In this document: positions 53,090 through 61,779 of the stretch, piece after piece
How positions within the stretch are numbered: the stretch's first letter is position 1
Layout: each line of letters begins with the position of its first letter
Assembly (NCBI RefSeq): GCF_004028095.1
Contig: NZ_SBHM01000007.1
Coordinates: 2,604,001-2,668,000 of the forward strand
DNA length: 64,000 bases
Reading direction: 5' to 3'
Source of the DNA: Paenarthrobacter ureafaciens
GTDB lineage: Bacteria > Actinomycetota > Actinomycetes > Actinomycetales > Micrococcaceae
Notes under the pieces: generated by a model
What the model was told of the DNA's origin: nothing
What the model saw: only the letters and a program-made list of their open reading frames with translations
The model's database searches: none
Translations under genes and position numbers: made by a program

Positions 53090-55092
53090 GGCGTGGTTCC
53101 CTTCCGTGCGATGGTGATTGGTTCTTCAAGAAGCCGCACGGCCGGCAAGCCGGACTCCGGAACCAGCCGCGCGCCGTCGTCGTTGTCTGCCAGCCGCCAG
53201 TCGCGGCAGATGATGTCCACCACCAGCGGGTAGACGGTGAGGTTGCCGTCGGTGCCCAGGTGAATGCGGAGGAAGCCTTTGTGGTCCTCGATCGACTGCC
53301 CGGACATCTTCCACGAGTCCACTTCGCCGCTGGACGTGGCCAGGATGAACAGCGCGAACGCCTCACTCCCCAGCACCCACCCGCCGCCGTGCACCAGGGC
53401 CAGCGCCACGAGGACCACCAGGATGTCCGGCCAGTGGCGCGGCCACGGGATGAGGATCACGACGGCGGCACCCACCGCAAGCGCGGACAGTTGGTACAGC
53501 GTGCCGCGGGCAAAAACGACGATGCCGGCTGTGGCTATCCCCAGTGCCCGTGCCAGCAGGGAGATCACCAGCAGGAGGGCCGGCATGGCGAGGACCAGCA
53601 CGGTGATGGTCAGGGGCAGGTTTCCGGTGGTTGCCCCGCGCAGGGCGTCCACGAAGGACTCGCCTTGGAACGCGCTGAACACGGTCCAGGCGGTGAGTGC
53701 GGCCACGACGTGCACGGCTCCCATGGAAACGCCGAAGCCGGGGTTGCGTACGGGAAGCCACGACGGCGAGAACGGGTTGGCCAGCCGCGGGCCCAGGAGG
53801 TGGGACTCGGATTGGTCGGGGTAGATGGTGGGGGCGCGGGTGAAGCGGCGAACGGCAGGTGGAGGGTTGGCGCCGGAGGTTTCTCCTGCCCCTGCCGGTG
53901 CGGGGAGGAGCAGCTCCTTCGGGAGCCAGTGGGCGTCCGAAAGGTAGGCGCCGCCGAGGCCGCACGTGATCATCTGGGTCATGGCGGCACCGGTGTTGGG
54001 GGTGTTTGGCTCGGGGTTGGTTTCTTCGTAGCGGGAGTAGTGGTGGAGGTCCCCCGTGAGCCACAAGCGGACACTGGCCCCGGTGGGTTCGAACAAGCCC
54101 GTCTCCGGGTTGAACCGTCGCCGCAGGTAGTCCTGTTCGAAGAAGTCGGCCTGGCGGAACTCGTTCGGCTTTTCCCCGGTGCGGTCAGCGTCGGCGTCCA
54201 CCCAGACGGGGGCGGCAACGCACAGGATGATCGCGTCCCCGGGCTGCAGTTGGAGGGTGACATTGCGGTAGAAGTAGTCCAGCTGGGGCTCATCGATGTA
54301 CTGGCCCAACTGGCTGTCCAGGCCCAGCAGCCACCAGCCGGGGGTGCCCTTACGGCCGGGGCCGGGCCCTTCCCCTGTCAGCCGGACGGCGAAGTAGCTT
54401 CGGCTTTGGATGGTCCGCCACGCGCCGATGTTCCGTTGCCGGGTGAACGTCCGGATGAACGAGGTCAGGCCGTCGTACCAGTCGTGGTTGCCGGGGAGCG
54501 CGAGCATCACAGGGATCTGCGCGCTTTCTCCCGGGGTAGGGTTGCCGCCGTTAGGGGTGCCCGCCGGGGACCGCGAGGCCGGGAACGCGGTGCGGTACGG
54601 CCCCACCATGCGGTTCTCATAGGCTGACGGGGATGCCACGGGGTACACCTCGTCGCCGCCCAGCACCAGCACCCGGCCGCGGGGAAGCTCGTGGCCGTCC
54701 ACCCTGAGTGATTCCTGTGCCAGGAGCGAGGCCACAGTGTAGGTGGCGTCGAAGCCGTCGCCGAGGTCGGCAGTGAAGTCGAGCCAGAGCTCACCGGGCG
54801 TGGAACGCGGGCCCTCAGTGGGGGTGCCGGCGCCCATCCCGGGGGGCGGTATAGCCCGGCTGGTGACAGGCGGCTGGGCCGGTTGGCCCGGCACGGGAAG
54901 CTTGTCCAATCGCAGCGGATCGTCCGGGAAGCTGCCTTCGAGCTCGCGTTTGTCGCCGAAGTCCGCGAACACGGTGGCCGCCATGACCTTCAATGCCGTC
55001 CGCGCCAGGGACATGGGGGAGAGCCAGCGAACAGCCGGCTGCGGGGTAAATCCCAGCAGCGCCCGGTGCTTCCCGAGCTCCCGGCTTTTCAT
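53086..55092 (-). CDS. Calcineurin-like metallophosphatase with membrane C terminus
   Basis: The 668-residue protein has a metallophosphoesterase domain: WLDFTADLGDGFDAT (about 103-117), VLVLGGDEVYP (141-151), MLALPGNHDWYDGL (196-209) and WLTGDLHHYSRYE (344-356) give the metal ligands. From about 457 come four or five membrane helices (to about 585), and a cytoplasmic or periplasmic tail of 80 residues ends it. A phosphatase joined to a membrane block is unusual. The start is ATG 55092, seven bases after the GMC stop; the stop overlaps the hydrolase start. Confidence 0.82.
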   Translation of the reverse strand: MKSRELGKHRALLGFTPQPAVRWLSPMSLARTALKVMAATVFADFGDKRELEGSFPDDPLRLDKLPVPGQPAQPPVTSRAIPPPGMGAGTPTEGPRSTPGELWLDFTADLGDGFDATYTVASLLAQESLRVDGHELPRGRVLVLGGDEVYPVASPSAYENRMVGPYRTAFPASRSPAGTPNGGNPTPGESAQIPVMLALPGNHDWYDGLTSFIRTFTRQRNIGAWRTIQSRSYFAVRLTGEGPGPGRKGTPGWWLLGLDSQLGQYIDEPQLDYFYRNVTLQLQPGDAIILCVAAPVWVDADADRTGEKPNEFRQADFFEQDYLRRRFNPETGLFEPTGASVRLWLTGDLHHYSRYEETNPEPNTPNTGAAMTQMITCGLGGAYLSDAHWLPKELLLPAPAGAGETSGANPPPAVRRFTRAPTIYPDQSESHLLGPRLANPFSPSWLPVRNPGFGVSMGAVHVVAALTAWTVFSAFQGESFVDALRGATTGNLPLTITVLVLAMPALLLVISLLARALGIATAGIVVFARGTLYQLSALAVGAAVVILIPWPRHWPDILVVLVALALVHGGGWVLGSEAFALFILATSSGEVDSWKMSGQSIEDHKGFLRIHLGTDGNLTVYPLVVDIICRDWRLADNDDGARLVPESGLPAVRLLEEPITIARKGTTP

Positions 55093-55099
55093 CGCGGGG

Positions 55100-57766
55100 T
55101 CATCGTCCTGGCCGCTTCGAGGGGCCGGTTTGGCCCCGGAAAGGGAAGGGCACCCGCCTGATCCCGAGGCCGTACACCCGCCAGAGCTCGCCCCCAAAGA
55201 GCTTCATGAACGCTGCCAGGCCCGCGGCCGGTGCGGGGCCTTCCGCCCGGAACGTGGTGAGCTGTTTGGCGAAGTCCAGGGGGCGGATATACAGGATGCC
55301 CGCACCGGAGGGTTCCGGTGCCTCCTGTGTGCCGTCCGCTGGTGGTACGTGGCCACGGAGGATCGTGGCATAGAGGATGGTGGTGTCCGGCCAGAGATCG
55401 AAGCCGGCCTCGTTATGGATCTGCTTGTACCCGGTGAAGGTGAAAGGCGTACCGCCGGGATCCCGCAGCCACAGCCGGTACAGCATGCGGCGCGCCGGAC
55501 GCCCATCGGTGGATCCATCCTCGACGAACAGGTTGAACCAGCCCTTTTCCACCGGCATCCGGCCGCCGAAGTAATCGGCCAGCACATATCCCTCCGCTTT
55601 TGCCGGATGGTTTGGATCGGCCACGAAGGCGTCAATGTCCTCGGCGGTAATGGTTAGCTCGAACATGATCCTGCGGTTGCGGTCCCGGCCCAGGCTCCGG
55701 CCTTTCTCCGGGTCTGTTACGCCGGGGCTGAACCAGCCGTGCATCTGCTCGGTGAAACGCACGGACGTGAAAAGCCCGGCACTCGCTGCGCCCGGCGTCA
55801 GCCCACGGCTACGCGTCCGGGAAGTGGCGGCGCCCGCCGGTTGCTCCTGGCGCGCGCCCTTGCCCTTGGTAGCGTCCGGCGCCAGGGCGCGTGGAGCCAG
55901 CGCATCGACGTCGACGACGGCGCCCGCGGCTTCCTGCCCGACGGTCGCGTTTGCGGGGCTCCCGGCAGCATCCACCGGGCCGCCGGCAGCATCAGAGGGC
56001 ACGATCCCCCGATGGGCCGGGGCGTTCACGATCCGGGCGCACGCCCTCTCGGCGAAGGCGGCAATGGTCAGTGACGGGTTGGCGCCCACGGGCCCGGGCA
56101 TCGCGGCGCCGTCCACGACGAACAGGCCAGGGTAGCCGAAGACCTCCCCGTACGAATCGCACACGCCCTCTCCGGGGTGCCTGCCCGCGGGGGCCCCGCC
56201 GATGGGATGGACGGTGATGACCCGTTTGGCCCACCAGAGCGGGTTGTCCACGAAGTCCCCGTCCAGGTCCCCGGCAATGGCGGACATCGTGGCCCGCACC
56301 CGGCCGAAGTACTCCTTAGACGTGGACATGGTCCAGGACACGGCGAGCCGTCCGTCCCGGAGCGTCAGCACGCCGTCGGGAACGTCCCGGCCCATGCCCA
56401 GCAGCGGGACCGAACTCGAGGACAACCTTCCATCGCCGAGGGCAGCGGCCAGGTCGGCCGACACGTTGGACCGCCCTGCGTCAAAGAGCCGGTCCGTGAG
56501 CAATCGCGCGGCAACTTTGGCCGTGCGCTTGACGGTGGTGCGAAGCTGCGCGGTTTCCATGAGCCAGTTGATGAATGCCGGATACCCGGCGTCTTCCACG
56601 TAGTAACCGCGGCCGTCGCCGTCGTCGTCATTGCTGTCCGGCACCCGGATCGCAGTGGTGATGACCGGACCCCGGCTGCCGGTGAGGGTGCGGACGCCCG
56701 GAGGCATGCCGTTTTCCCCGGGCGTCTTCGCGCCCATAACGAACGTCAGGAGGTCGCCGTTGCCGCTGAACCGGGTGCCCAGGGCGTCGCTGAGGGCCGG
56801 CAGCGAACCCCGGTTGCGGAGGAGCAGGAAGTTGCTGCCGAACGTGCCGGCACCAAGCAGGAGCCTGCGGCAGTGGATGATGTGTTCGTCCAGCAGCCCT
56901 CCCTGGTTGTCCGGGTGGTGGATGACATAGCGGACTTCATAGCCTCCGCCGTTCAAGGGCCTGATGCCCCGAACGTCGTGGAACGTCCGGACGTCGGCGC
57001 CCTTCGCGGCCGCGGCCGACAGGTAGTTGTGGTCCAACGTGTTCTTGGCGCCGGAGTTGCAGCCGATGTCGCACTCGCCGCTGAGGGTGCACGTGGTCCG
57101 GACGGTGTCCGGGCCGTGGATGCTTCCGTACTCCGGGAGGCGAAGCGGCCGGTTGGTCCGGGGTTCCTCGTTGGGTCCGGTGGCGAAGGTGATGGCGATG
57201 GGAGGCCTGCTGATGGACAACCCGAGGTTGGCCGCCGTCTTTTCCATGGCGAGTGTCTTGAGGGTGTCGTTGTAGGGGTAGGGCACGGGGCGGAGCATGT
57301 CCTCGGCGAGCTTGTAGTAAGGATCAAGGTCCGCCCGCGTGAACGGCCAGTTTTCGTAGCCGCCGCCCGGAATGGGGGATTCGTTGACGAACCATTTCTC
57401 GTCCTTGCGCAGCAGCACGTTGGCGTAAATCAGGGAGCCGCCGCCGAGCCCGCTGGATACCAGCCCCTCCGTGCCGCGGAAGGTCCATGCGTCGAACAGG
57501 CCGTAAAGGCCGCGGTCCGGATCCCAGAAGTTCCGGCCCATCTCCGACGGCGAACGCGCGAAGCTGCCCGGCGGGTAGGGCTTGCCGCGTTCCATGAGCA
57601 CCACGGATTGTCCGGCCTCGGCCAGGCGAAGGGCTGCCACGGAACCGCCGAAACCGGACCCGACCACTACTGCGTCCACCGTTTCCGGTGGGGCACCCCG
57701 CCGTGGTGTATCGACGGCGGGCTGTGGACCCGGGTTCCCAGTGTTCGTGTTCCCCAGCCGAACCAT
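55100..57766 (-). CDS. GMC oxidoreductase (cholesterol-oxidase-like) with extra C-terminal domain
   Basis: The 888-residue protein has an FAD-binding start (AVVVGSGFGGSVAALRLAEAG, about 32-52), GLGGGSLIYANVL, GAGTFGSNFLLLRNRG, and the GMC C-terminal signature HPIGGAPAGRHPGEGVCDSYGE with PGLFVVDGAAMPGPVGANPSLTIAAFAERA, matching bacterial cholesterol-oxidase-like enzymes that oxidise an alcohol on a bulky lipid. A low-complexity linker (about 590-665) leads to a domain at about 669-810 (VRFTEQMHGW, GYVLADYFGGRM, IHNEAGFDLWPD) shared with the patatin of this operon. ATG 57766 follows GAGGGG. It is the first gene of the operon. Confidence 0.87.
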   Translation of the reverse strand: MVRLGNTNTGNPGPQPAVDTPRRGAPPETVDAVVVGSGFGGSVAALRLAEAGQSVVLMERGKPYPPGSFARSPSEMGRNFWDPDRGLYGLFDAWTFRGTEGLVSSGLGGGSLIYANVLLRKDEKWFVNESPIPGGGYENWPFTRADLDPYYKLAEDMLRPVPYPYNDTLKTLAMEKTAANLGLSISRPPIAITFATGPNEEPRTNRPLRLPEYGSIHGPDTVRTTCTLSGECDIGCNSGAKNTLDHNYLSAAAAKGADVRTFHDVRGIRPLNGGGYEVRYVIHHPDNQGGLLDEHIIHCRRLLLGAGTFGSNFLLLRNRGSLPALSDALGTRFSGNGDLLTFVMGAKTPGENGMPPGVRTLTGSRGPVITTAIRVPDSNDDDGDGRGYYVEDAGYPAFINWLMETAQLRTTVKRTAKVAARLLTDRLFDAGRSNVSADLAAALGDGRLSSSSVPLLGMGRDVPDGVLTLRDGRLAVSWTMSTSKEYFGRVRATMSAIAGDLDGDFVDNPLWWAKRVITVHPIGGAPAGRHPGEGVCDSYGEVFGYPGLFVVDGAAMPGPVGANPSLTIAAFAERACARIVNAPAHRGIVPSDAAGGPVDAAGSPANATVGQEAAGAVVDVDALAPRALAPDATKGKGARQEQPAGAATSRTRSRGLTPGAASAGLFTSVRFTEQMHGWFSPGVTDPEKGRSLGRDRNRRIMFELTITAEDIDAFVADPNHPAKAEGYVLADYFGGRMPVEKGWFNLFVEDGSTDGRPARRMLYRLWLRDPGGTPFTFTGYKQIHNEAGFDLWPDTTILYATILRGHVPPADGTQEAPEPSGAGILYIRPLDFAKQLTTFRAEGPAPAAGLAAFMKLFGGELWRVYGLGIRRVPFPFRGQTGPSKRPGR

Positions 57767-57956
57767 GGCCGTTCCCCTCAAACGAGAGCTGACCTGGAGT
57801 TACCCGAACGTGCCCCGGGTGATGCCTCCGCGGATTATGGCCCTTATGTTCCCACCGGTCCGGGTATCTGTCCATGCTGTGGAGTAACCCGGTTTTTCTG
57901 CCTGTGCACCGGTCCCGTTGGCCGAACAAAGCCCGCAAGGGACGTAGGGTCGGATC

Positions 57957-58733
57957 ATGAGCCCCGACAATCCTGCAAAGGTCGCCGTCATCACCGGCGT
58001 CGGAAGACGGCGTTCCATCGGAGCTGCCTTGGCCACGGGGCTTGCCATGGACGGCTGGAACCTGGTCATTAACCATTGGAAGCCTTACGACGACCGGCTC
58101 GGCCTCGAAGCGTCCCCGGACGATGCCGACGCTATAGCTGCCGAATGCCGCGAACGTGGCGCCGGCGTCGTACTTGTTCCCGGCGATCTCAGCGATCCCG
58201 GGTTCCCCGCCGAACTGATCGCGGCAGGGCGGTCGCTTGGACAGGTGAGCGGCCTGGTGATGTCCCATTGCGAGTCCGTGGACAGCAGCATCCTCACGAC
58301 GTCCGTAGAGAGCTGGGACCGCCACTTCGCCGTGAACGCGCGTGCCACATGGCTCCTTATCAAGGCGCTCGCGGAGCAACTGCCCGCCGTCCCTCCGGGC
58401 GAGGTAGGAGGCAGGATCGTGGCGCTCACCAGCGACCACACCGTCAACAACCTGCCGTACGGGGCGAGCAAAGGCGCGCTGGACCGGATCGTGACGGCAG
58501 CCGCCGTCGAGCTTTCCGGGCTCGGCGTCCGGGCCAACGTCATCAACCCCGGCCCCATCGATACCGGCTGGATGGACGAGTCTGTCCGCTCCTGGACGAC
58601 GGCGGCCACCCCGGCCGGGCGCCTCGGCACGTCTGCAGACACTGCGGCGTTGGTGCGGTTCCTCTTCTCGGATGCTGGCTCGTGGATCAACGGGCAGGTG
58701 CTGCACAGCAACGGCGGATTCAACGTCTCCTGA
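57957..58733 (+). CDS. SDR family oxidoreductase
   Basis: The 258-residue protein is a classical short-chain dehydrogenase: VAVITGVGRRRSIGAALATGLA for NAD(P) binding, VMSHCESVDSS, NARATWLL, the serine in VALTSDHTVNNL, and the YxxxK site in NLPYGASKGALD. NPGPIDTGWM follows. Substrate unknown. It is divergent from the GMC operon, 190 bp apart, and could act on the same substrate; that is an inference from position only. ATG 57957 has a weak upstream binding site. Confidence 0.9.
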   Translation: MSPDNPAKVAVITGVGRRRSIGAALATGLAMDGWNLVINHWKPYDDRLGLEASPDDADAIAAECRERGAGVVLVPGDLSDPGFPAELIAAGRSLGQVSGLVMSHCESVDSSILTTSVESWDRHFAVNARATWLLIKALAEQLPAVPPGEVGGRIVALTSDHTVNNLPYGASKGALDRIVTAAAVELSGLGVRANVINPGPIDTGWMDESVRSWTTAATPAGRLGTSADTAALVRFLFSDAGSWINGQVLHSNGGFNVS

Positions 58734-58826
58734 TCCGCCGTCGGATTCGCGGGAACGCTGCCCGTTCGCCGTAGGCTTCCCTGCGACCGGGCACTGTTCC
58801 AGCGACGTCGGCGAAGTCGGCGAGGC

Positions 58827-59834
58827 TCACGCGGGACGCGCCGTCGAGCTCCGTACCACCAGGCGGGGAGTGAAACGGCGGTCGGCAGCCGGTGCCTCGG
58901 GGTTGCGGAGGCGTTCCAGGGCAACCTGGCCTGCGGCTTCCCCGAGCCGGGCGGCGTGGAGGTCCACGGAGGTCAGGTCGATGCCGTGCAGCCCCGCGGT
59001 CCGTGAATTGTCATAGCCAATGAGGGACAAATCCCGGGGGATCGACAGGCCCATGGCATAGGCAGCTTCCCGGGTACCGAGTGCCAGTTGGTCGTTGTGG
59101 CAGAAAATCGCGGTGGGCCGGTCGGCCTGCCCCAAAAGGCGTGCTGCGGCCCGGTGCCCGGATTCCTGCGTGAAATCGTCCGCGCACAGTGTTTGCGGCA
59201 CGAGGCCGGCCCGGCGCATTGCCTGCTCATAGGATCGGCGGCGAACCACGTGCCCGTCATGGGCGGGGCCCGCCAAGTGGGCTATCCGTGTGTGTCCCAG
59301 CGTCAACAGATGCTCCACCGCGGCGCGTGCACCGAAGGAGTCATCGGAGTAGACACTGTCCACGCCGGCCACCGGGCGGGTAACGCTGACCAGCGGCACC
59401 GAGGCGGCCATTTCGTGGACGGCCTCGTCCGGATCCAGCAGTGTGGCGGCGATGATGATTCCCACCCGGGCTTCGATCAACGACTCCACGGCACCGCGGT
59501 CCTCGCCGTCAACGGAGCGCGAGACGCTGAGGATCAGCCGGTTGGGCTCCTGGGAGAGCGCTGTGCGGACGCCGCTGAGGATATCGGCGTAGATTTCATT
59601 GCGGATGTCCAGGAGGTAAAGCCCGACGGCGGAGCGGTGTTTGCGCGCGAGGTCGGCGGCCACTGCGTTGGGCCGGTACCCCAGACGTTTGGCGGCGGCG
59701 AAGATGGCCTGCTTGGTTTCATCGCTCACTCCGGGCGCGCCGCGGAAGGCAAATGAAACGAGCGTGCGGGATACCCCAACCTCGCGTGCGACATCGCTTT
59801 GCGTGGCCGGACGTGGAGGACGGTCGGAAGCCAT
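58827..59834 (-). CDS. LacI family transcriptional regulator
   Basis: The 335-residue regulator has a LacI helix-turn-helix (ATQSDVAREVGVSRTLVSFAFRGAPGVSDETKQAI, about 9-42), the hinge region RPNAVAADLARKHR and a periplasmic-binding-protein-like sugar sensor domain (VGLYLLDIRNEIYADILSG, AIFCHNDQLALGTREAA, LSLIGYDNSRTAGL). ATG 59834 is the true start; the frame stays open for a further 1578 bases over the transporter gene, which is a shadow. It is divergent from a sugar porter, 138 bp apart, which it probably controls. Confidence 0.93.
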   Translation of the reverse strand: MASDRPPRPATQSDVAREVGVSRTLVSFAFRGAPGVSDETKQAIFAAAKRLGYRPNAVAADLARKHRSAVGLYLLDIRNEIYADILSGVRTALSQEPNRLILSVSRSVDGEDRGAVESLIEARVGIIIAATLLDPDEAVHEMAASVPLVSVTRPVAGVDSVYSDDSFGARAAVEHLLTLGHTRIAHLAGPAHDGHVVRRRSYEQAMRRAGLVPQTLCADDFTQESGHRAAARLLGQADRPTAIFCHNDQLALGTREAAYAMGLSIPRDLSLIGYDNSRTAGLHGIDLTSVDLHAARLGEAAGQVALERLRNPEAPAADRRFTPRLVVRSSTARPA

Positions 59835-59930
59835 GGCTTCATCCTGCCATGGACACAAAACCGAACAATTAAAGTCATTTGTTAGTTTGACCTTACATTT
59901 AGGCCTTTCGCGCGTTAGTCTTGTTCCAGA

Positions 59931-59949
59931 GCGGGTGGGTATGACCCGC
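59931..59949 (+). promoter_or_regulatory. Inverted repeat just before the sugar porter gene
   Basis: GCGGGT and ACCCGC are perfectly complementary around a 7-base spacer, 23 bases before the ATG. It could be an operator for the divergent LacI protein or a transcript hairpin near the AAAGGAG binding site. The intergenic region (59835-59972) holds no more convincing palindrome. Confidence 0.35.
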
Positions 59950-59972
59950 AACACACTGACAAAGGAGTCCTG

Positions 59973-61421
59973 ATGTCTGCTACGCAAACGCAGCGGGAGA
60001 GTGCGCATAATGCGGTGTTGCCTCCGCTGACGAACGGCCCACACCGTAAGCGGTTGGGCCTGGTAGCCCTGGTCGCCACGTTCGGCGGCCTTCTGTTCGG
60101 TTACGACACCGGCGTGATCAACGGCGCCCTCCGGCCAATGACGGTGGACCTTTCCCTGACGCCGCTGACGGAAGGAATCGTCACCAGCTCGCTGCTCTTC
60201 GGCGCGGCCGCAGGAGCGGTGGCGGGCGGAAGGCTTTCCGACGGCTGGGGCCGCAGGAAGACCATCATCCTGCTGGCCATCCTTTTCTTCCTCGGAACGC
60301 TGGCGTGCGTCTTTGCTCCGAGCTTCGAAGTCATGGTCCTGGGCCGCATCATCCTTGGCCTCGCCGTTGGCGGCGCGTCCACCGTGGTTCCCGTGTTCCT
60401 CGCCGAGCTGGCACCGTACGAGATCCGCGGGTCCCTGGCCGGCCGCAACGAGCTCATGATCGTCATCGGCCAGCTCGCCGCGTTCGTGGTCAACGCCATC
60501 ATCGGCAACATCTGGGGCGAATTCGGCGGGGTGTGGCGCATTATGCTCGCCGTTGCCGCCCTGCCGGCCATTGCCTTGTTCTTCGGCATGCTGCGGATGC
60601 CCGAATCGCCCCGCTGGCTCATCTCCAAGGGCCGGTCCGCCGAGGCCCTTGCCGTCCTGAAGACCATCCGCTCCGAAGACCGCGCCGAGGCCGAGATGGC
60701 CGACGTCAAGCACCTGGCCGATGAAGAGAAGGCTTCGAAGGCCACTTCGTGGGCGGCCTTGAAGGACAAGTGGATCCTGCGCATCATCCTGGTAGGCATC
60801 GGCCTGGGCGTCGCACAGCAGCTGACCGGTATCAACTCGATCATGTACTACGGACAGTCCGTGCTCGTGGAAGCCGGCTTCGACTCCAGCGCCGCACTGA
60901 TCGCCAATATCGCGCCCGGCGTGATCGCCGTCGTCGGTGGTGTCATCGCCCTGACGTTGATGCAGCGCATCAACCGCCGCACCACGCTGTTGCTCGGTTT
61001 CACGCTCACCACCATCTGCCACTTCCTGATTGGCATAGCGTCGATCGTCCTTCCGGTCGGCAACGAGGCGCGGCCGTTCGTGATCCTCTTCCTGGTGGTG
61101 GCGTTCGTCGGTTCGATGCAGACCTTCCTCAACATCGCGGTGTGGGTGATGCTCTCCGAGATCTTCCCGCTGCATGTCCGCGGCTTTGCGATCGGACTTT
61201 CGGTGTTCTGCCTCTGGATCGCCAACGCGCTCCTGGGCCTGTTCTTCCCCACGCTCGTGGCCGGAGTAGGCATCACGGGAACGTTCTTCCTGTTCGGCGT
61301 GGTGGGCATCGCGGCCCTCATCTTCATCTACACGCAGGTTCCGGAAACCCGCGGCCGCACGCTTGAAGCACTTGAGGAAGATGTCACCACGGGCGCCATC
61401 TACCTGGTGCACAAGAAGTAG
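59973..61421 (+). CDS. MFS sugar porter (SP family)
   Basis: The 482-residue transporter has 12 membrane helices and the sugar-porter signatures FGGLLFGYDTGVINGAL, GRRKTIILLA, PVFLAELAPYEIRG, LPESPRWL-like RMPESPRWLISKG, QQLTGINSIMYYGQSVL and PETRGRTLE. It resembles actinobacterial myo-inositol and sugar symporters; the substrate cannot be fixed. The ATG at 59973 follows AAAGGAG. The divergent LacI regulator is its likely repressor. Its stop lies four bases from the convergent yjdM gene. Confidence 0.92.
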   Translation: MSATQTQRESAHNAVLPPLTNGPHRKRLGLVALVATFGGLLFGYDTGVINGALRPMTVDLSLTPLTEGIVTSSLLFGAAAGAVAGGRLSDGWGRRKTIILLAILFFLGTLACVFAPSFEVMVLGRIILGLAVGGASTVVPVFLAELAPYEIRGSLAGRNELMIVIGQLAAFVVNAIIGNIWGEFGGVWRIMLAVAALPAIALFFGMLRMPESPRWLISKGRSAEALAVLKTIRSEDRAEAEMADVKHLADEEKASKATSWAALKDKWILRIILVGIGLGVAQQLTGINSIMYYGQSVLVEAGFDSSAALIANIAPGVIAVVGGVIALTLMQRINRRTTLLLGFTLTTICHFLIGIASIVLPVGNEARPFVILFLVVAFVGSMQTFLNIAVWVMLSEIFPLHVRGFAIGLSVFCLWIANALLGLFFPTLVAGVGITGTFFLFGVVGIAALIFIYTQVPETRGRTLEALEEDVTTGAIYLVHKK

Positions 61422-61425
61422 CCTG

Positions 61426-61779
61426 TCAGGCTTTCTTCACGACGCTCGACTTCAGCTGCATCGGACCGAAGCCGTCCACCTTGCAGTCGATGTCGTGATC
61501 GCCCACGCCATCCACCAAGCGGATGTTGCGCACCTTGGTGCCCACTTTGATGGAGGTCGGGCTGCCCTTGACCTTCAGGTCCTTGATGACGGTCACGGTG
61601 TCGCCGTCGTTGAGGACGTTTCCAACCGCGTCCTTGATCAGCCTCTCCGCGGCACCGGCGTCGGGGTCTTCGCTCTGGGGCTCCCATTCGTGGGCGCATT
61701 CGGGGCAGACAAGCAACTCGCCCATTTGGTAGGTGTACTCGCTGGAACACTCAGGGCACGGGGGCAGGGATTCACTCAT
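61426..61779 (-). CDS. yjdM: Zinc-ribbon protein YjdM (PhnA family)
   Basis: The 117-residue protein has an N-terminal zinc ribbon ([25 protein letters not shown]) and a PhnA domain with [42 protein letters not shown]. In spite of the old name, E. coli YjdM has no proven role in phosphonate use. Its ATG at 61779 overlaps the SulP stop (ATGA), so it is translated from the SulP transcript as the third gene of the arsR-sulP-yjdM operon. Confidence 0.93.
   Translation of the reverse strand: MSESLPPCPECSSEYTYQMGELLVCPECAHEWEPQSEDPDAGAAERLIKDAVGNVLNDGDTVTVIKDLKVKGSPTSIKVGTKVRNIRLVDGVGDHDIDCKVDGFGPMQLKSSVVKKA

Noticed and set aside
56177..58072. A 631-residue plus-strand frame across the GMC gene and the divergent region
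   Set aside because: Shadow of GMC coding; crosses an intergenic region and the SDR start without motifs.
59835..61412. The LacI frame extended upstream to 861 residues
   Set aside because: The extension is antisense to the sugar porter; the helix-turn-helix lies directly after ATG 59834, as in all LacI proteins.
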